Positions 27,351-36,617 of a stretch of 64,000 bases of DNA are shown here, one piece after another. The translations under genes and the position numbers were made by a program. The stretch is from the NCBI RefSeq assembly GCF_000622245.1, contig NZ_KK211416.1, positions 1 through 64,000 on the forward strand. The letters are read 5' to 3'. The notes beneath the pieces are model-generated. The model saw nothing but the letters and a program-made list of their open reading frames with translations, was not told where the DNA came from and did no database searches. The stretch is from Fusobacterium perfoetens ATCC 29250 (GTDB taxonomy: Bacteria; Fusobacteriota; Fusobacteriia; Fusobacteriales; Fusobacteriaceae). Numbering within the stretch: position 1 is the stretch's first letter; every line of letters begins with the position of its first letter.

Positions 27351-30300
27351 ATGGCAAAAAAAATGCAAACAATGGATGGTAACCAAGCTGCTGCATATGC
27401 ATCATATGCATTTACAGAAGTAGCAGGAATTTACCCAATAACTCCATCATCACCAATGGCAGAATATACTGATGAATGGGCAGCAAAAGGAATGAAAAAT
27501 ATATTTGATGTTCCAGTAAAATTAGTAGAAATGCAATCAGAAGCAGGAGCTGCAGGAACTGTTCACGGTTCATTAATAGCAGGGGCTTTAACAACAACTT
27601 ATACAGCTTCTCAAGGATTATTATTAAAAATTCCTAATATGTATAAAATAGCTGGAGAATTATTACCAGGTGTTATCCATGTATCTGCAAGAGCTCTATC
27701 AACTCATGCATTATCAATTTTTGGAGACCATCAAGATATTTATGCAGCTAGACAAACTGGATTTGCAATGTTTGCAACTAACTCAGTTCAAGAAGTTATG
27801 GACTTAGCAGGAGTAGCTCACTTAGCAGCTATTAAATCAAGTGTTCCATTCTTACATTTCTTTGATGGATTCAGAACTTCTCATGAAATTCAAAAAGTTG
27901 AAGTTATGGATTATGAAGTATTTAAAAACTTAATAGATATGGAAGCTGTAGAGAAATTCAGAAAAAGAGCTTTAAACCCTGAGTTTCCAGTAACTAAAGG
28001 TTCTGCACAAAATGATGATATTTACTTCCAAGGAAGAGAAGCTCAAAATAAATTCTATGAAGCAGTACCAGATATCGTTAATTACTATATGGGAGAAATT
28101 TCAAAAGTAACTGGAAGAGATTATAAACCATTTAACTATGTAGGACATCCAGAAGCTGAAAGAGTAATCGTTGCAATGGGTTCTGTTTGTGAAGCAGCAG
28201 AAGAAGTTGTTGATTATTTAGTAGCTCAAGGAGAAAAAGTTGGTTTAGTAAAAGTTCACTTATACAGACCATTCTCTTCTAAATATTTCTTTGATGTATT
28301 CCCTAAAACAGCTAAAAAAGTTGCTGTATTAGATAGAACAAAAGAATCTGGATCAATTGGAGAACCTCTATATCTAGATGTAAGAGCTTTATTCTATGGA
28401 ATGGAAAATGCTCCTGTAATAGTTGGAGGAAGATACGGATTATCATCTAAAGATACAACACCTGCTCAAATATTTGCAGTATATGATGAATTAACAAAAG
28501 ATGAACCTAAAAATGGATTTACAATTGGTATTGAAGATGACGTTACTTTCACATCTTTACCATTAACTAACCATACAGTTGTTTCTCAACCTGGATTAAA
28601 AGGATGCTTATTCTTTGGATTAGGATCTGATGGTACAGTTGGAGCAAACAAAAACTCAATAAAAATTATTGGAGATAAAACAGACTTATATGCACAAGCA
28701 TACTTTGCATATGACTCTAAAAAATCTGGAGGAGTTACTAGATCTCACTTAAGATTTGGTAAAAAACCAATTAAATCTACATATTTATTAAATGCACCTT
28801 CATTTGTTGCATGTTCAGTACCAGCTTATGTTGGAAAATATGATATGATTAACAATTTAAAAGATGGTGGAACATTCTTATTAAACTGTGTATGGGATAA
28901 AGATGAAGTATTAACTCATATCCCTAATGACTTCAAAAAATTATTAGCTGAGAAAAATGCAAAATTCTATATAATCAATGCAACTAAACTTGCTAGAGAA
29001 ATAGGATTAGGAAATAGAACTAATACAATAATGCAATCTGCTTTCTTCAAATTAGCTGATATTATTCCATTTGAAGAAGCTCAACAATATATGAAAGACT
29101 ATGCTAAAAAATCTTATGCTAAAAAAGGAGACGACATTGTTAAATTAAACTGGGACGCTATCGATGTAGGAGCAGATGGATTAGTTGAAATTACTGTAGA
29201 TCCAGCTTGGAAAGATTTACCAGTAGAAACTAAAGCTTGTTCAGATGAATGTTGTTCTTCTTGTGGATGTGGATGTGAAGATAAGACTAAAGCATATGCT
29301 GAAAATATCTCTTATCCAGTTAACCATGTAAGAGGATATGATTTACCAGTTTCAGCTTTCAAAGGATATGAAGATGGAACTATGGAAAATGGATTAGCAG
29401 CTTATGAAAAAAGAGGAGTTGCAGTAATGGTTCCAGAATGGCAAATGGCTAACTGTATCCAATGTGGACAATGTTCATATGTATGTCCTCATGCTGCAAT
29501 AAGACCATTCTTATTAGATGAAAATGAAGTTGCTAATGCACCAGAAGGATTAGAAGTTGCTAACCCTATTGGAAAAGGATTTGATGGATTAAAATATAGA
29601 ATGCAAGTGTCAATAATGGATTGTACAGGATGTGGATCTTGTGCTGATGTATGTCCAGCTAAAGAAAAAGCATTAGTAATGGTACCTATTGATACAGCTA
29701 AAGAAGATAAAGAAGATATTTATGCAGAATATATGTATAATAAGGTAACTTATAAAGATAATTTAATGGCTAAAAATACTGTTAAAGGATCTCAATTTGC
29801 TCAACCACTATTTGAATTCAACGGAGCTTGTCCAGGATGTGGAGAAACTCCATACTTAAAAGCAATAACTCAATTATTTGGAGAAAATATGATGGTAGCT
29901 AACGCAACTGGATGTTCTTCAATTTATTCAGGATCATCTCCATCAACTCCATATTGTAAAAATGCTGAAGGACATGGACCATCTTGGGGATCTTCATTAT
30001 TTGAAGATAATGCTGAATATGGAATGGGAATGCATGTTGCAGTAGAAGCTTTAAGAGATAGAATTCAAACTGTAATGGAAAAATCAATGGATCAAGTTGG
30101 AGAAGAAGTAGCTGCTCTATTCAAAAAATGGATAGAAAATAGAAACTCTTCTGTTGTAACAAGAGAAGTTAAAGATCAATTAGTTCCAGCTTTAGAAGCA
30201 TGTGGATGTGAAGTAGCTAAAGAAATACTTTCACTAAAACAATATCTAGTTAAAAAATCTCAATGGATAGTTGGAGGAGACGGATGGGCTTATGACATTG

Positions 30301-30923
30301 GTTATGGAGGATTAGACCATGTATTAGCAACTAATGAAGATGTTAATGTAATTGTATTAGATACAGAAGTTTATTCTAATACAGGAGGACAAGCATCTAA
30401 ATCAACTCCTACAGGAGCAATTGCAAAATTTGCTGCTGCTGGTAAAGCATTCAAGAAAAAAGATTTAGCAGCAATAGCAATGTCTTATGGACATATTTAT
30501 GTTGCTCAAGTATCTATGGGAGCTAACCAACAACAATTCTTAAAAGCTATAGCTGAAGCTGAAGCTCACCAAGGACCTTCAATTATCATAGCTTACTCAC
30601 CATGTATTAACCATGGAATTAGAAAAGGAATGAACAAATCTCAATTAGAAATGAAACTTGCTACTGAATGCGGATACTGGCCAATATTTAGATATAACCC
30701 AGCATTAGAAGCAGAAGGTAAAAATCCATTAACAATAGATTGCAAAGAGCCTAACTGGGATAAATATGAAGAATACTTATTAGGTGAAGTAAGATATGCT
30801 ACATTGAAAAAAGCAAATCCTAGTCAAGCTGAAGAATTATTTATAAAAAATAAAGCAGATGCTCAAAGAAGATGGAAACAATATAAGAGATTAGCTGCTA
30901 TGGACTTTTCTAAAGAAGATTAA
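27351..30923 (+). CDS. nifJ: Pyruvate:ferredoxin (flavodoxin) oxidoreductase
   Basis: A 1190-residue single-chain homodimeric-type PFOR that oxidises pyruvate and CoA to acetyl-CoA, CO2 and reduced ferredoxin. Domain order: the TPP-binding pyrimidine domain (YPITPSSPMAE near residue 28), the CoA-binding domain, the gamma domain, a dicluster ferredoxin insertion (CIQCGQCSYVCP near 700 and CTGCGSCADVCP near 760), and the TPP pyrophosphate domain (CPGCGETPY near 830 and GDGWAYDIGYGG near 980). A Cys cluster (CSDECCSSCGCGC) near 635 is unusual and local to this protein or its relatives. An AGGGAGG site precedes the ATG. Upstream pta-ackA use its product. Confidence 0.97.
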   Translation: MAKKMQTMDGNQAAAYASYAFTEVAGIYPITPSSPMAEYTDEWAAKGMKNIFDVPVKLVEMQSEAGAAGTVHGSLIAGALTTTYTASQGLLLKIPNMYKIAGELLPGVIHVSARALSTHALSIFGDHQDIYAARQTGFAMFATNSVQEVMDLAGVAHLAAIKSSVPFLHFFDGFRTSHEIQKVEVMDYEVFKNLIDMEAVEKFRKRALNPEFPVTKGSAQNDDIYFQGREAQNKFYEAVPDIVNYYMGEISKVTGRDYKPFNYVGHPEAERVIVAMGSVCEAAEEVVDYLVAQGEKVGLVKVHLYRPFSSKYFFDVFPKTAKKVAVLDRTKESGSIGEPLYLDVRALFYGMENAPVIVGGRYGLSSKDTTPAQIFAVYDELTKDEPKNGFTIGIEDDVTFTSLPLTNHTVVSQPGLKGCLFFGLGSDGTVGANKNSIKIIGDKTDLYAQAYFAYDSKKSGGVTRSHLRFGKKPIKSTYLLNAPSFVACSVPAYVGKYDMINNLKDGGTFLLNCVWDKDEVLTHIPNDFKKLLAEKNAKFYIINATKLAREIGLGNRTNTIMQSAFFKLADIIPFEEAQQYMKDYAKKSYAKKGDDIVKLNWDAIDVGADGLVEITVDPAWKDLPVETKACSDECCSSCGCGCEDKTKAYAENISYPVNHVRGYDLPVSAFKGYEDGTMENGLAAYEKRGVAVMVPEWQMANCIQCGQCSYVCPHAAIRPFLLDENEVANAPEGLEVANPIGKGFDGLKYRMQVSIMDCTGCGSCADVCPAKEKALVMVPIDTAKEDKEDIYAEYMYNKVTYKDNLMAKNTVKGSQFAQPLFEFNGACPGCGETPYLKAITQLFGENMMVANATGCSSIYSGSSPSTPYCKNAEGHGPSWGSSLFEDNAEYGMGMHVAVEALRDRIQTVMEKSMDQVGEEVAALFKKWIENRNSSVVTREVKDQLVPALEACGCEVAKEILSLKQYLVKKSQWIVGGDGWAYDIGYGGLDHVLATNEDVNVIVLDTEVYSNTGGQASKSTPTGAIAKFAAAGKAFKKKDLAAIAMSYGHIYVAQVSMGANQQQFLKAIAEAEAHQGPSIIIAYSPCINHGIRKGMNKSQLEMKLATECGYWPIFRYNPALEAEGKNPLTIDCKEPNWDKYEEYLLGEVRYATLKKANPSQAEELFIKNKADAQRRWKQYKRLAAMDFSKED

Positions 30924-31016
30924 TAGTTTTTCTTAAGTTGTAAAATCTAACTAAATAATGATAAATATGGGATCGATGTATATCGGTCCCAATTTATTAT
31001 ATAAGGAGAATATAAA

Positions 31017-31997
31017 ATGTTTACAAGAACTAGACGGTTAAGAAAATCATCAATAATGAGAGAAATGGTAAAAAATGTAACAATTAATTTAAATCAATTA
31101 GTTTATCCTCTGTTTATAGAAGAAGGAGAAAATATTAGAGAAGAGATAGATTCTATGCCTAATCAATACAGAATATCAATAGATAATTTAGAAAATGAAT
31201 TAAAAGAAATAGTTGAGTTAGGAATAAGATCTATATTATTATTTGGAATTCCAAAAATAAAAGATGAAATTGGTAGTGAGGCTTATAATGATAATGGAAT
31301 TGTACAAAAGGCAGTTAGATTTATAAAAGAGAAATTTCCAGAAATTTTAATAATCACAGATGTTTGTATGTGTGAATATACATCTCATGGACATTGTGGT
31401 ATATTAAATAAGTGTGATGTAAATAATGATATAACTTTGAAGTATCTTTCTAAAATAGCTTTATCTCATGTAAAAGCTGGTGCTGACATAGTAGCGCCTT
31501 CAGATATGATGGATGGAAGAATAGAAGGTATTAGAAAAACTTTAGATGAAAATGGATATGTTGATATTCCAATAATGGCTTATAGTGTAAAATATGCTTC
31601 AAGCTATTATGGACCTTTTAGAGATGCAGCTGATTCAGCTCCTAGTTTTGGGGATAGAAAAACATATCAAATGGATTTTAGGAATAATAAAGAATATTTT
31701 AGAGAAATAGAAGCTGATATTGAAGAAGGAGCAGATTTTATTATGGTAAAACCAGCTCTTGCTTATTTAGACGTATTAAAAGCTGTGTCAGATAGAATTA
31801 ATTTACCAGTAGTTGCTTATAATGTGAGTGGAGAATATTCCATGGTAAAAGCAGGAAGTAAAAATGGATGGATTAATGAAAAGAATATAGTTATGGAAAA
31901 TATGTATGCTATGAAAAGAGCAGGAGCAGATATTATTATAACTTATCATGCTAAAGATATAGCAAGATGGGTAAAAACTGGAGAAATAATATTATAA
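31017..31997 (+). CDS. hemB: Porphobilinogen synthase (ALA dehydratase)
   Basis: A 326-residue TIM-barrel enzyme that condenses two 5-aminolevulinate molecules to porphobilinogen. The zinc-type active-site Cys cluster is present (TDVCMCEYTSHGHCG near residue 120), indicating a zinc-dependent form. Schiff-base lysines lie in MAYSVKYASSYYGPFRDA and IMVKPALAYLD. The stop codon overlaps the hemA start (TAATG), so translation is coupled. AAGGAG precedes the ATG by 7-8 bases. Confidence 0.97.
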   Translation: MFTRTRRLRKSSIMREMVKNVTINLNQLVYPLFIEEGENIREEIDSMPNQYRISIDNLENELKEIVELGIRSILLFGIPKIKDEIGSEAYNDNGIVQKAVRFIKEKFPEILIITDVCMCEYTSHGHCGILNKCDVNNDITLKYLSKIALSHVKAGADIVAPSDMMDGRIEGIRKTLDENGYVDIPIMAYSVKYASSYYGPFRDAADSAPSFGDRKTYQMDFRNNKEYFREIEADIEEGADFIMVKPALAYLDVLKAVSDRINLPVVAYNVSGEYSMVKAGSKNGWINEKNIVMENMYAMKRAGADIIITYHAKDIARWVKTGEIIL

Positions 31998-33016
31998 TGA
32001 AATTAGAAAATTTTATAGTTATTGGGATATCACATTTAGAATATGATACTGAAAAAAGAGAAAATTTTATAAAAAAAAATCCTGAGAAGTTTATTGAAAA
32101 TTTAAAAATAGATGGTTGTATTGAAGGATATATAAGTGTTATAACATGTCTTAGGGTAGAGTTTTATATAGATTTAGGTAAAAATTCTTTAAAAGATTTT
32201 TTGAATACAACTAAAGTAAAAGAATTTTTTAAATTCGAAAAAATATTTTTTAAATCTGAAAAAGAAGCAATAAAATATTTATTTAAAGTAAGTTGTGGAT
32301 TTTATTCAATAATAAAAGGAGAAGACCAAATTTTAGCTCAAATAAAAAAAAGTTATTTGAATTCTTTAGAAAAAGATACAAGTAGTAAATTGTTAAATGT
32401 GGTATTTAATAAAGGAATAGAATTAGGAAAAAAATTTAGAACAGAAAGTGAGATATCTCACAATGCTTTATCTTTAGAAGCTATATCACTTAAATTTATA
32501 AAAGATTCAATAGATATATTGGAGAATAAAAAAATTTTAATTTTGGGAATAGGTGATTTAGCACAAAGTATATTACATCTTTTAATAAAAGAAAATACAA
32601 AAAATATAACAATAACAAATAGAACAGAACATAAAGCTTTAGAAATAAAAAATATTTATAAAAATGTAAATGTAATAAGTTTTAATAAAAAAAATGAAGC
32701 AGTAATAGAATCTGATATTATAATAAGTGCTACTTCTGCTCCACATCTTGTGTTAAAAAAAGAAGAACTAGAAAATAAAATAAAAACAGATAAAAAATAT
32801 ACTTTTTTAGATTTAGCAGTACCTAAAGATATAGACCCACAATTAGCTAAGTTAGAAAATATAGATTTATTTAATTTAGATGATGTTTGGAATGTATATA
32901 ATAAGAATGTAAAAAATAGAGAGAAAATTTTAAAAGAATATGAATTTCTAATTTATGAACAAATAGAAAAATTAGAAAAATGGTTTCAATGGAAAGAAAA
33001 AATGGAGACTGATTAA
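31997..33016 (+). CDS. hemA: Glutamyl-tRNA reductase
   Basis: A 339-residue enzyme that reduces glutamyl-tRNA(Glu) to glutamate-1-semialdehyde, the first step of C5 tetrapyrrole synthesis. The catalytic Cys is residue 51 in ITCLRVEFY; the usual motif is TCNR, so Asn is replaced by Leu. GEDQILAQIKKSY corresponds to the conserved GExQILGQVK segment. An NADPH-binding fold follows near 175-190 (ILILGIGDLAQSIL), with a short C-terminal dimerisation helix. The start is the ATG that overlaps the hemB stop; an upstream in-frame ATG at 31967 lies in hemB and lacks a site. It is shorter than the ~420-residue family norm, mostly at the C-terminus. hemC and cobA/hemD are not in the window. Confidence 0.92.
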   Translation: MKLENFIVIGISHLEYDTEKRENFIKKNPEKFIENLKIDGCIEGYISVITCLRVEFYIDLGKNSLKDFLNTTKVKEFFKFEKIFFKSEKEAIKYLFKVSCGFYSIIKGEDQILAQIKKSYLNSLEKDTSSKLLNVVFNKGIELGKKFRTESEISHNALSLEAISLKFIKDSIDILENKKILILGIGDLAQSILHLLIKENTKNITITNRTEHKALEIKNIYKNVNVISFNKKNEAVIESDIIISATSAPHLVLKKEELENKIKTDKKYTFLDLAVPKDIDPQLAKLENIDLFNLDDVWNVYNKNVKNREKILKEYEFLIYEQIEKLEKWFQWKEKMETD

Positions 33017-33037
33017 TAATTCAGCCTCCATTTTTAT
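32995..33037 (+). terminator. Terminator overlapping the hemA stop
   Basis: AATGGAGACTGA (33001-33012) pairs with TCAGCCTCCATT (33021-33032, one mismatch) followed by TTT. The left arm is inside the last hemA codons. Confidence 0.82.
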
Positions 33038-33038
33038 A

Positions 33039-33425
33039 TTATTTAATATGTTTATTTTTTAATTTTTCTAGTAATTCTTCATCAACAGGAATATCTTCTA
33101 CATATAGTCTAGGAATAACTCTATCCATAGGAAGAATTCCTACTGACATTGCAATACCTTGAGGTAAAGACATTCTAAAAGTTTTGAGATATTTAAGCAT
33201 CATATCAACAGATTTTTCAGGAACAGTTAAAAGAAATATACAATCTGTTCCAGGCCAGATATTAGTATTTTTATGTTTTAATTTTTCACTCCAAACAGTT
33301 TCAACTTTTTTATGAATGCCATAATAGTAAAAATTAATTTCATCAAAAAATTCTTCTAATCTACTTTTCTGAGCCTCATTAATATAAACCATCATCATTT
33401 TAAAATGTAAGAATTCTTCACGCAT
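33039..33425 (-). CDS. Small ferredoxin-like-fold protein of the RND operon, unknown function
   Basis: A 128-residue soluble protein starting MREEFLHFKMMMVYI. Alternating strands and helices (MMMVYI, helix 17-30, strand, TDCIFLLTVP, helix 75-90) suggest a beta-alpha-beta-beta-alpha-beta ferredoxin-like or PII-like fold. No nucleotide or metal motif is obvious. It lies 75 bases downstream of the RND pump gene on the same strand. Its start is chosen because AGGAGG is 6 bases upstream; a TTG at 33446 reads through that site. PII-like proteins accompany some efflux systems, so a sensor or effector of the pump is possible, but this is weak. Confidence 0.6.
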   Translation of the reverse strand: MREEFLHFKMMMVYINEAQKSRLEEFFDEINFYYYGIHKKVETVWSEKLKHKNTNIWPGTDCIFLLTVPEKSVDMMLKYLKTFRMSLPQGIAMSVGILPMDRVIPRLYVEDIPVDEELLEKLKNKHIK

Positions 33426-33500
33426 AATATTTCCTCCTATATTCAAAAATTTAATTTTTATATAAAATTATTCTAACTAAAGCCTTTATTTCCTTTAAAA

Positions 33501-36500
33501 TTATTTATTTTTTCTTTTAGATTCATAGTTTTGAGCTTTTTCAGCCATTTTTTCTCTAATAGGAGTAATTATTTTTTGTAAAAAGTTTAAAATATGATTA
33601 TTCATATCTTCAACTAAAGTATAAAGAATAGGAATAACTACAAGTGTTAATAAAGTAGAGAAAGAAAGACCAAACATAACTGTTACAGCCATTCCTTTAT
33701 AAATTTCAGAACCTTCTCCAACACCTAAAGCTAGAGGTAACATACCAAAAACAGTAGTCATTGTAGTCATAAGTATAGGTCTAAGTCTAGTTCTACAAGA
33801 TTCAATAACTGCAGTTTTTCTATCAGAACCTCTTTCTCTAGTAAGTTTGATAAAATCTATTAAAACAATTGCATTGTTAACAACTATACCAGCAAGCATT
33901 ATAATACCAACCATAACCATAACATCAATTGGTTGTCTAAATAAAACTAATCCAATTAAAATACCAATAAATGCTAGAGGGAAAGAACCTAGAATAATTA
34001 TAGGTAAAACAAAGTTTTCAAACTGAGAAGCAAGTAAAGCATATATTAAGAATATAGAAATTCCTAAAGCTGCTCCTAATTGCTTAGATGCATCTTGTAA
34101 ATTTTCTGAATCTCCACCAAATTTATAAGAAACTGTAGAAGGTGGATTTGATTCTTTGAAAGCTTTAACTAATTCAGATTGAAGAGCTGCAAGTCCTACT
34201 CCACCATCATTGGCAGAGACAGAAACTGAATATATTCTGTCTTGTTTATTTATTTCTGAAGAACCTTCAACAGTAACTATATCAGCCACATCAGAAACTT
34301 TTACAAATTTATTATCACCTATTTTAATATTTAAATTTGCTAAATCTGTTAAAGAACTTCTTTTTTCTTTTGGTAATCTAACAAGTATATCAAGTTCTTC
34401 AACTCCTGTTTTAACAGTCGCTGTGTCTCCTCTATTTCCTCCTAAAACAAAATAACTTATTGTTTGTCCAACTACTGTTGGATTAATTCCATAGGCTCTA
34501 ATTTTTTCTCTATTAAGAACTATTCTAGCTTCTGGGGTACCTGGGTCTAATGAAGAAGTGATATCAACAGCACCATCAAATTCTTTAATCTTATCAACAA
34601 CTTGTTTACCAATAGTTTTAAGTTCGTTATAATTTGGTCCCATAATATTTATTTCAACATCTCTTTCAGGAGCTCTCATTGCAAAACTTTCTGATAAACT
34701 AATTCTAACATCAGGAATTTTTTCTACTTGAGGTCTTATTCTATTAATAACATCAAATACAGATTCATCTCTTGTATCTTTTTTACCAATGTCAACGTTT
34801 ATAGCTACAGTATCATTAGTGATAAAATCAAAATAATATCCAGTAGCAGAATCATTTTTTATAATTTCTTCTATTTGTTTAGCTATTCTTTCAGATTTTT
34901 TAATATCAAGTCCATTTCCAAGCTCAGCTACTATTGAATATCTTCCTTGGTCTTGTTTAGGCATAAATTCAACTTTTAAGAATCTTCCACAAACTAAAAT
35001 TGTAGCAAAGAAAACACCTAAAGTTATTCCAACAGTTTTAAATCTATTTTCAATAGCCCAAGTAATAAGTTTTAAATATTTTTGTTTTACAGTAGCAAAG
35101 ATTTTTCCTTCGCTAGTAATATTAATTTTATTACTTAAAAATCTACTAGCAACCATTGGCATAAGAGTTAGTGAAACTATAAGGGCTGCTAAGTTAGAGA
35201 AAATAATTGATAATGACATATCACGGAATATTTCTCTTGCTATACCAGGGATAAATAGTATAGGAATAAAAACAACCATAGTTGTAAGAGAAGAAGCTAT
35301 GATAGACATTGTAACTTCTGTTGTACCATTATCAGAAGCTTCAGCAACAGGAGAATTTAATTCTGTCATATGACGATAAATATTATCAATAACAACAACT
35401 GAGTTATCAGTAAGCATTCCTACTCCTAGTGATAATCCCATTAATGAAATTAAGTTGATAGATGTTCCACTAAAAGATAAGAAAGCAAATGTAAATATAA
35501 TTGCAACAGGTAGAGCTAATGTAATTAAGAAAGTTGCTCTTATATTTTTTAAGAAAACTAAAAGTATAATTGTAGCAAGAATTAAAGCTTGGAAAGCACT
35601 ACTACTGATACTTGCAATAGACATATTAATATCTTCAGAAGCATCCATTAGAACTTGATATTTTGTTCCTGGAGGCATAATAGGTTCAAGGTCTTTTAAT
35701 GCAGCATAAGCTCCTTTATTCAAATCAATAGTACTTCCATCAGCAGATTTTTCTACAGCAACAACCATACCTTCTTCTTGATTTAAAAAACCTAAGTCAG
35801 TAAAATCTTCATTAGTAAGAACAACATCAGCTACATCAGATACTCTTAAAGTATTTCCATTACTATTAATAATTATATTTTTAATTTCATCAATATAGTT
35901 TGTTTCTCCCATAAATCTAGCAACTATTTGCTTACTACCAGTATCTATGGTTCCTAATGGAATATTTTTATTTGAGTAGTTTATAATATCATATAATTCC
36001 ATTGGCGAAAGATTATAAGCAGCTAATTTATCTGGATGAATTAATAATTGGATTTGCTTTTCAGGGTTACCAAAGACATTAACTTCTCCAATACCACTAA
36101 TTCTTTCAAAACGTGGTTTTAAATATTCTTCAATAAAACTACTAAGCTCTGATCTATTTTCTCCAGTAAACATAGTAATTAATGTAAGATTACCAGCTCC
36201 GACTTCTATCTTTTTAGCAACAGGTGTATCAGCATCTGCTGGTAAATCATTTGTAATTCTAGAAATTTCCCTTTGAATATCTGTAACTTTTAAATCTGCA
36301 TTTATACCAAAGTTAAATTCTACTACTATTGTAGATTTTCCAAAAGCAGATGTTGATGTTATTTTATCAATACCTTCAACATTGGGTAAAACTTCTTCTA
36401 TTTTTTTAGTAACTTGTGTCTCAACGTCTTCAGGAACTGCTCCAGTCCAAGTTGTAGTAATTGTTACAACAGGGATATCCATATTAGGTAATAATTCAGA

Positions 36501-36599
36501 TTTCATAGTAAACATAGTTATAAGCCCTATGAAAATCATTGAAATCATAAGCATTGTTGTTGTAACTGGTCTACGAATTGATAAACCTGCTAGTGTCAT
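33501..36599 (-). CDS. RND-family efflux pump, inner-membrane permease
   Basis: A 1032-residue HAE-type RND transporter with twelve membrane helices and two large periplasmic loops (residues about 35-330 and 560-870). The family-typical start LAGLSIRRPVTTTMLMISMIFIG and the TM4 GVGMLTDNSVVVIDNI motif (proton-relay Asp) are present. It pumps amphipathic drugs or metabolites through an adaptor and TolC channel using the proton motive force. The operon encodes exactly those partners immediately upstream (adaptor 18 bases away, then TolC). GGAGG precedes the ATG. Substrates are not predictable. Confidence 0.93.
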   Translation of the reverse strand: MTLAGLSIRRPVTTTMLMISMIFIGLITMFTMKSELLPNMDIPVVTITTTWTGAVPEDVETQVTKKIEEVLPNVEGIDKITSTSAFGKSTIVVEFNFGINADLKVTDIQREISRITNDLPADADTPVAKKIEVGAGNLTLITMFTGENRSELSSFIEEYLKPRFERISGIGEVNVFGNPEKQIQLLIHPDKLAAYNLSPMELYDIINYSNKNIPLGTIDTGSKQIVARFMGETNYIDEIKNIIINSNGNTLRVSDVADVVLTNEDFTDLGFLNQEEGMVVAVEKSADGSTIDLNKGAYAALKDLEPIMPPGTKYQVLMDASEDINMSIASISSSAFQALILATIILLVFLKNIRATFLITLALPVAIIFTFAFLSFSGTSINLISLMGLSLGVGMLTDNSVVVIDNIYRHMTELNSPVAEASDNGTTEVTMSIIASSLTTMVVFIPILFIPGIAREIFRDMSLSIIFSNLAALIVSLTLMPMVASRFLSNKINITSEGKIFATVKQKYLKLITWAIENRFKTVGITLGVFFATILVCGRFLKVEFMPKQDQGRYSIVAELGNGLDIKKSERIAKQIEEIIKNDSATGYYFDFITNDTVAINVDIGKKDTRDESVFDVINRIRPQVEKIPDVRISLSESFAMRAPERDVEINIMGPNYNELKTIGKQVVDKIKEFDGAVDITSSLDPGTPEARIVLNREKIRAYGINPTVVGQTISYFVLGGNRGDTATVKTGVEELDILVRLPKEKRSSLTDLANLNIKIGDNKFVKVSDVADIVTVEGSSEINKQDRIYSVSVSANDGGVGLAALQSELVKAFKESNPPSTVSYKFGGDSENLQDASKQLGAALGISIFLIYALLASQFENFVLPIIILGSFPLAFIGILIGLVLFRQPIDVMVMVGIIMLAGIVVNNAIVLIDFIKLTRERGSDRKTAVIESCRTRLRPILMTTMTTVFGMLPLALGVGEGSEIYKGMAVTVMFGLSFSTLLTLVVIPILYTLVEDMNNHILNFLQKIITPIREKMAEKAQNYESKRKNK

Positions 36600-36617
36600 T
36601 TTTTCCTCCTAAATTTA

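Noticed and set aside
30969-30990. GGGATCGAT...ATCGGTCCC hairpin after nifJ as terminator
   Set aside because: The stem has a mismatch and is followed by AATTTATTA without a T-run. It may be a weak stem only.
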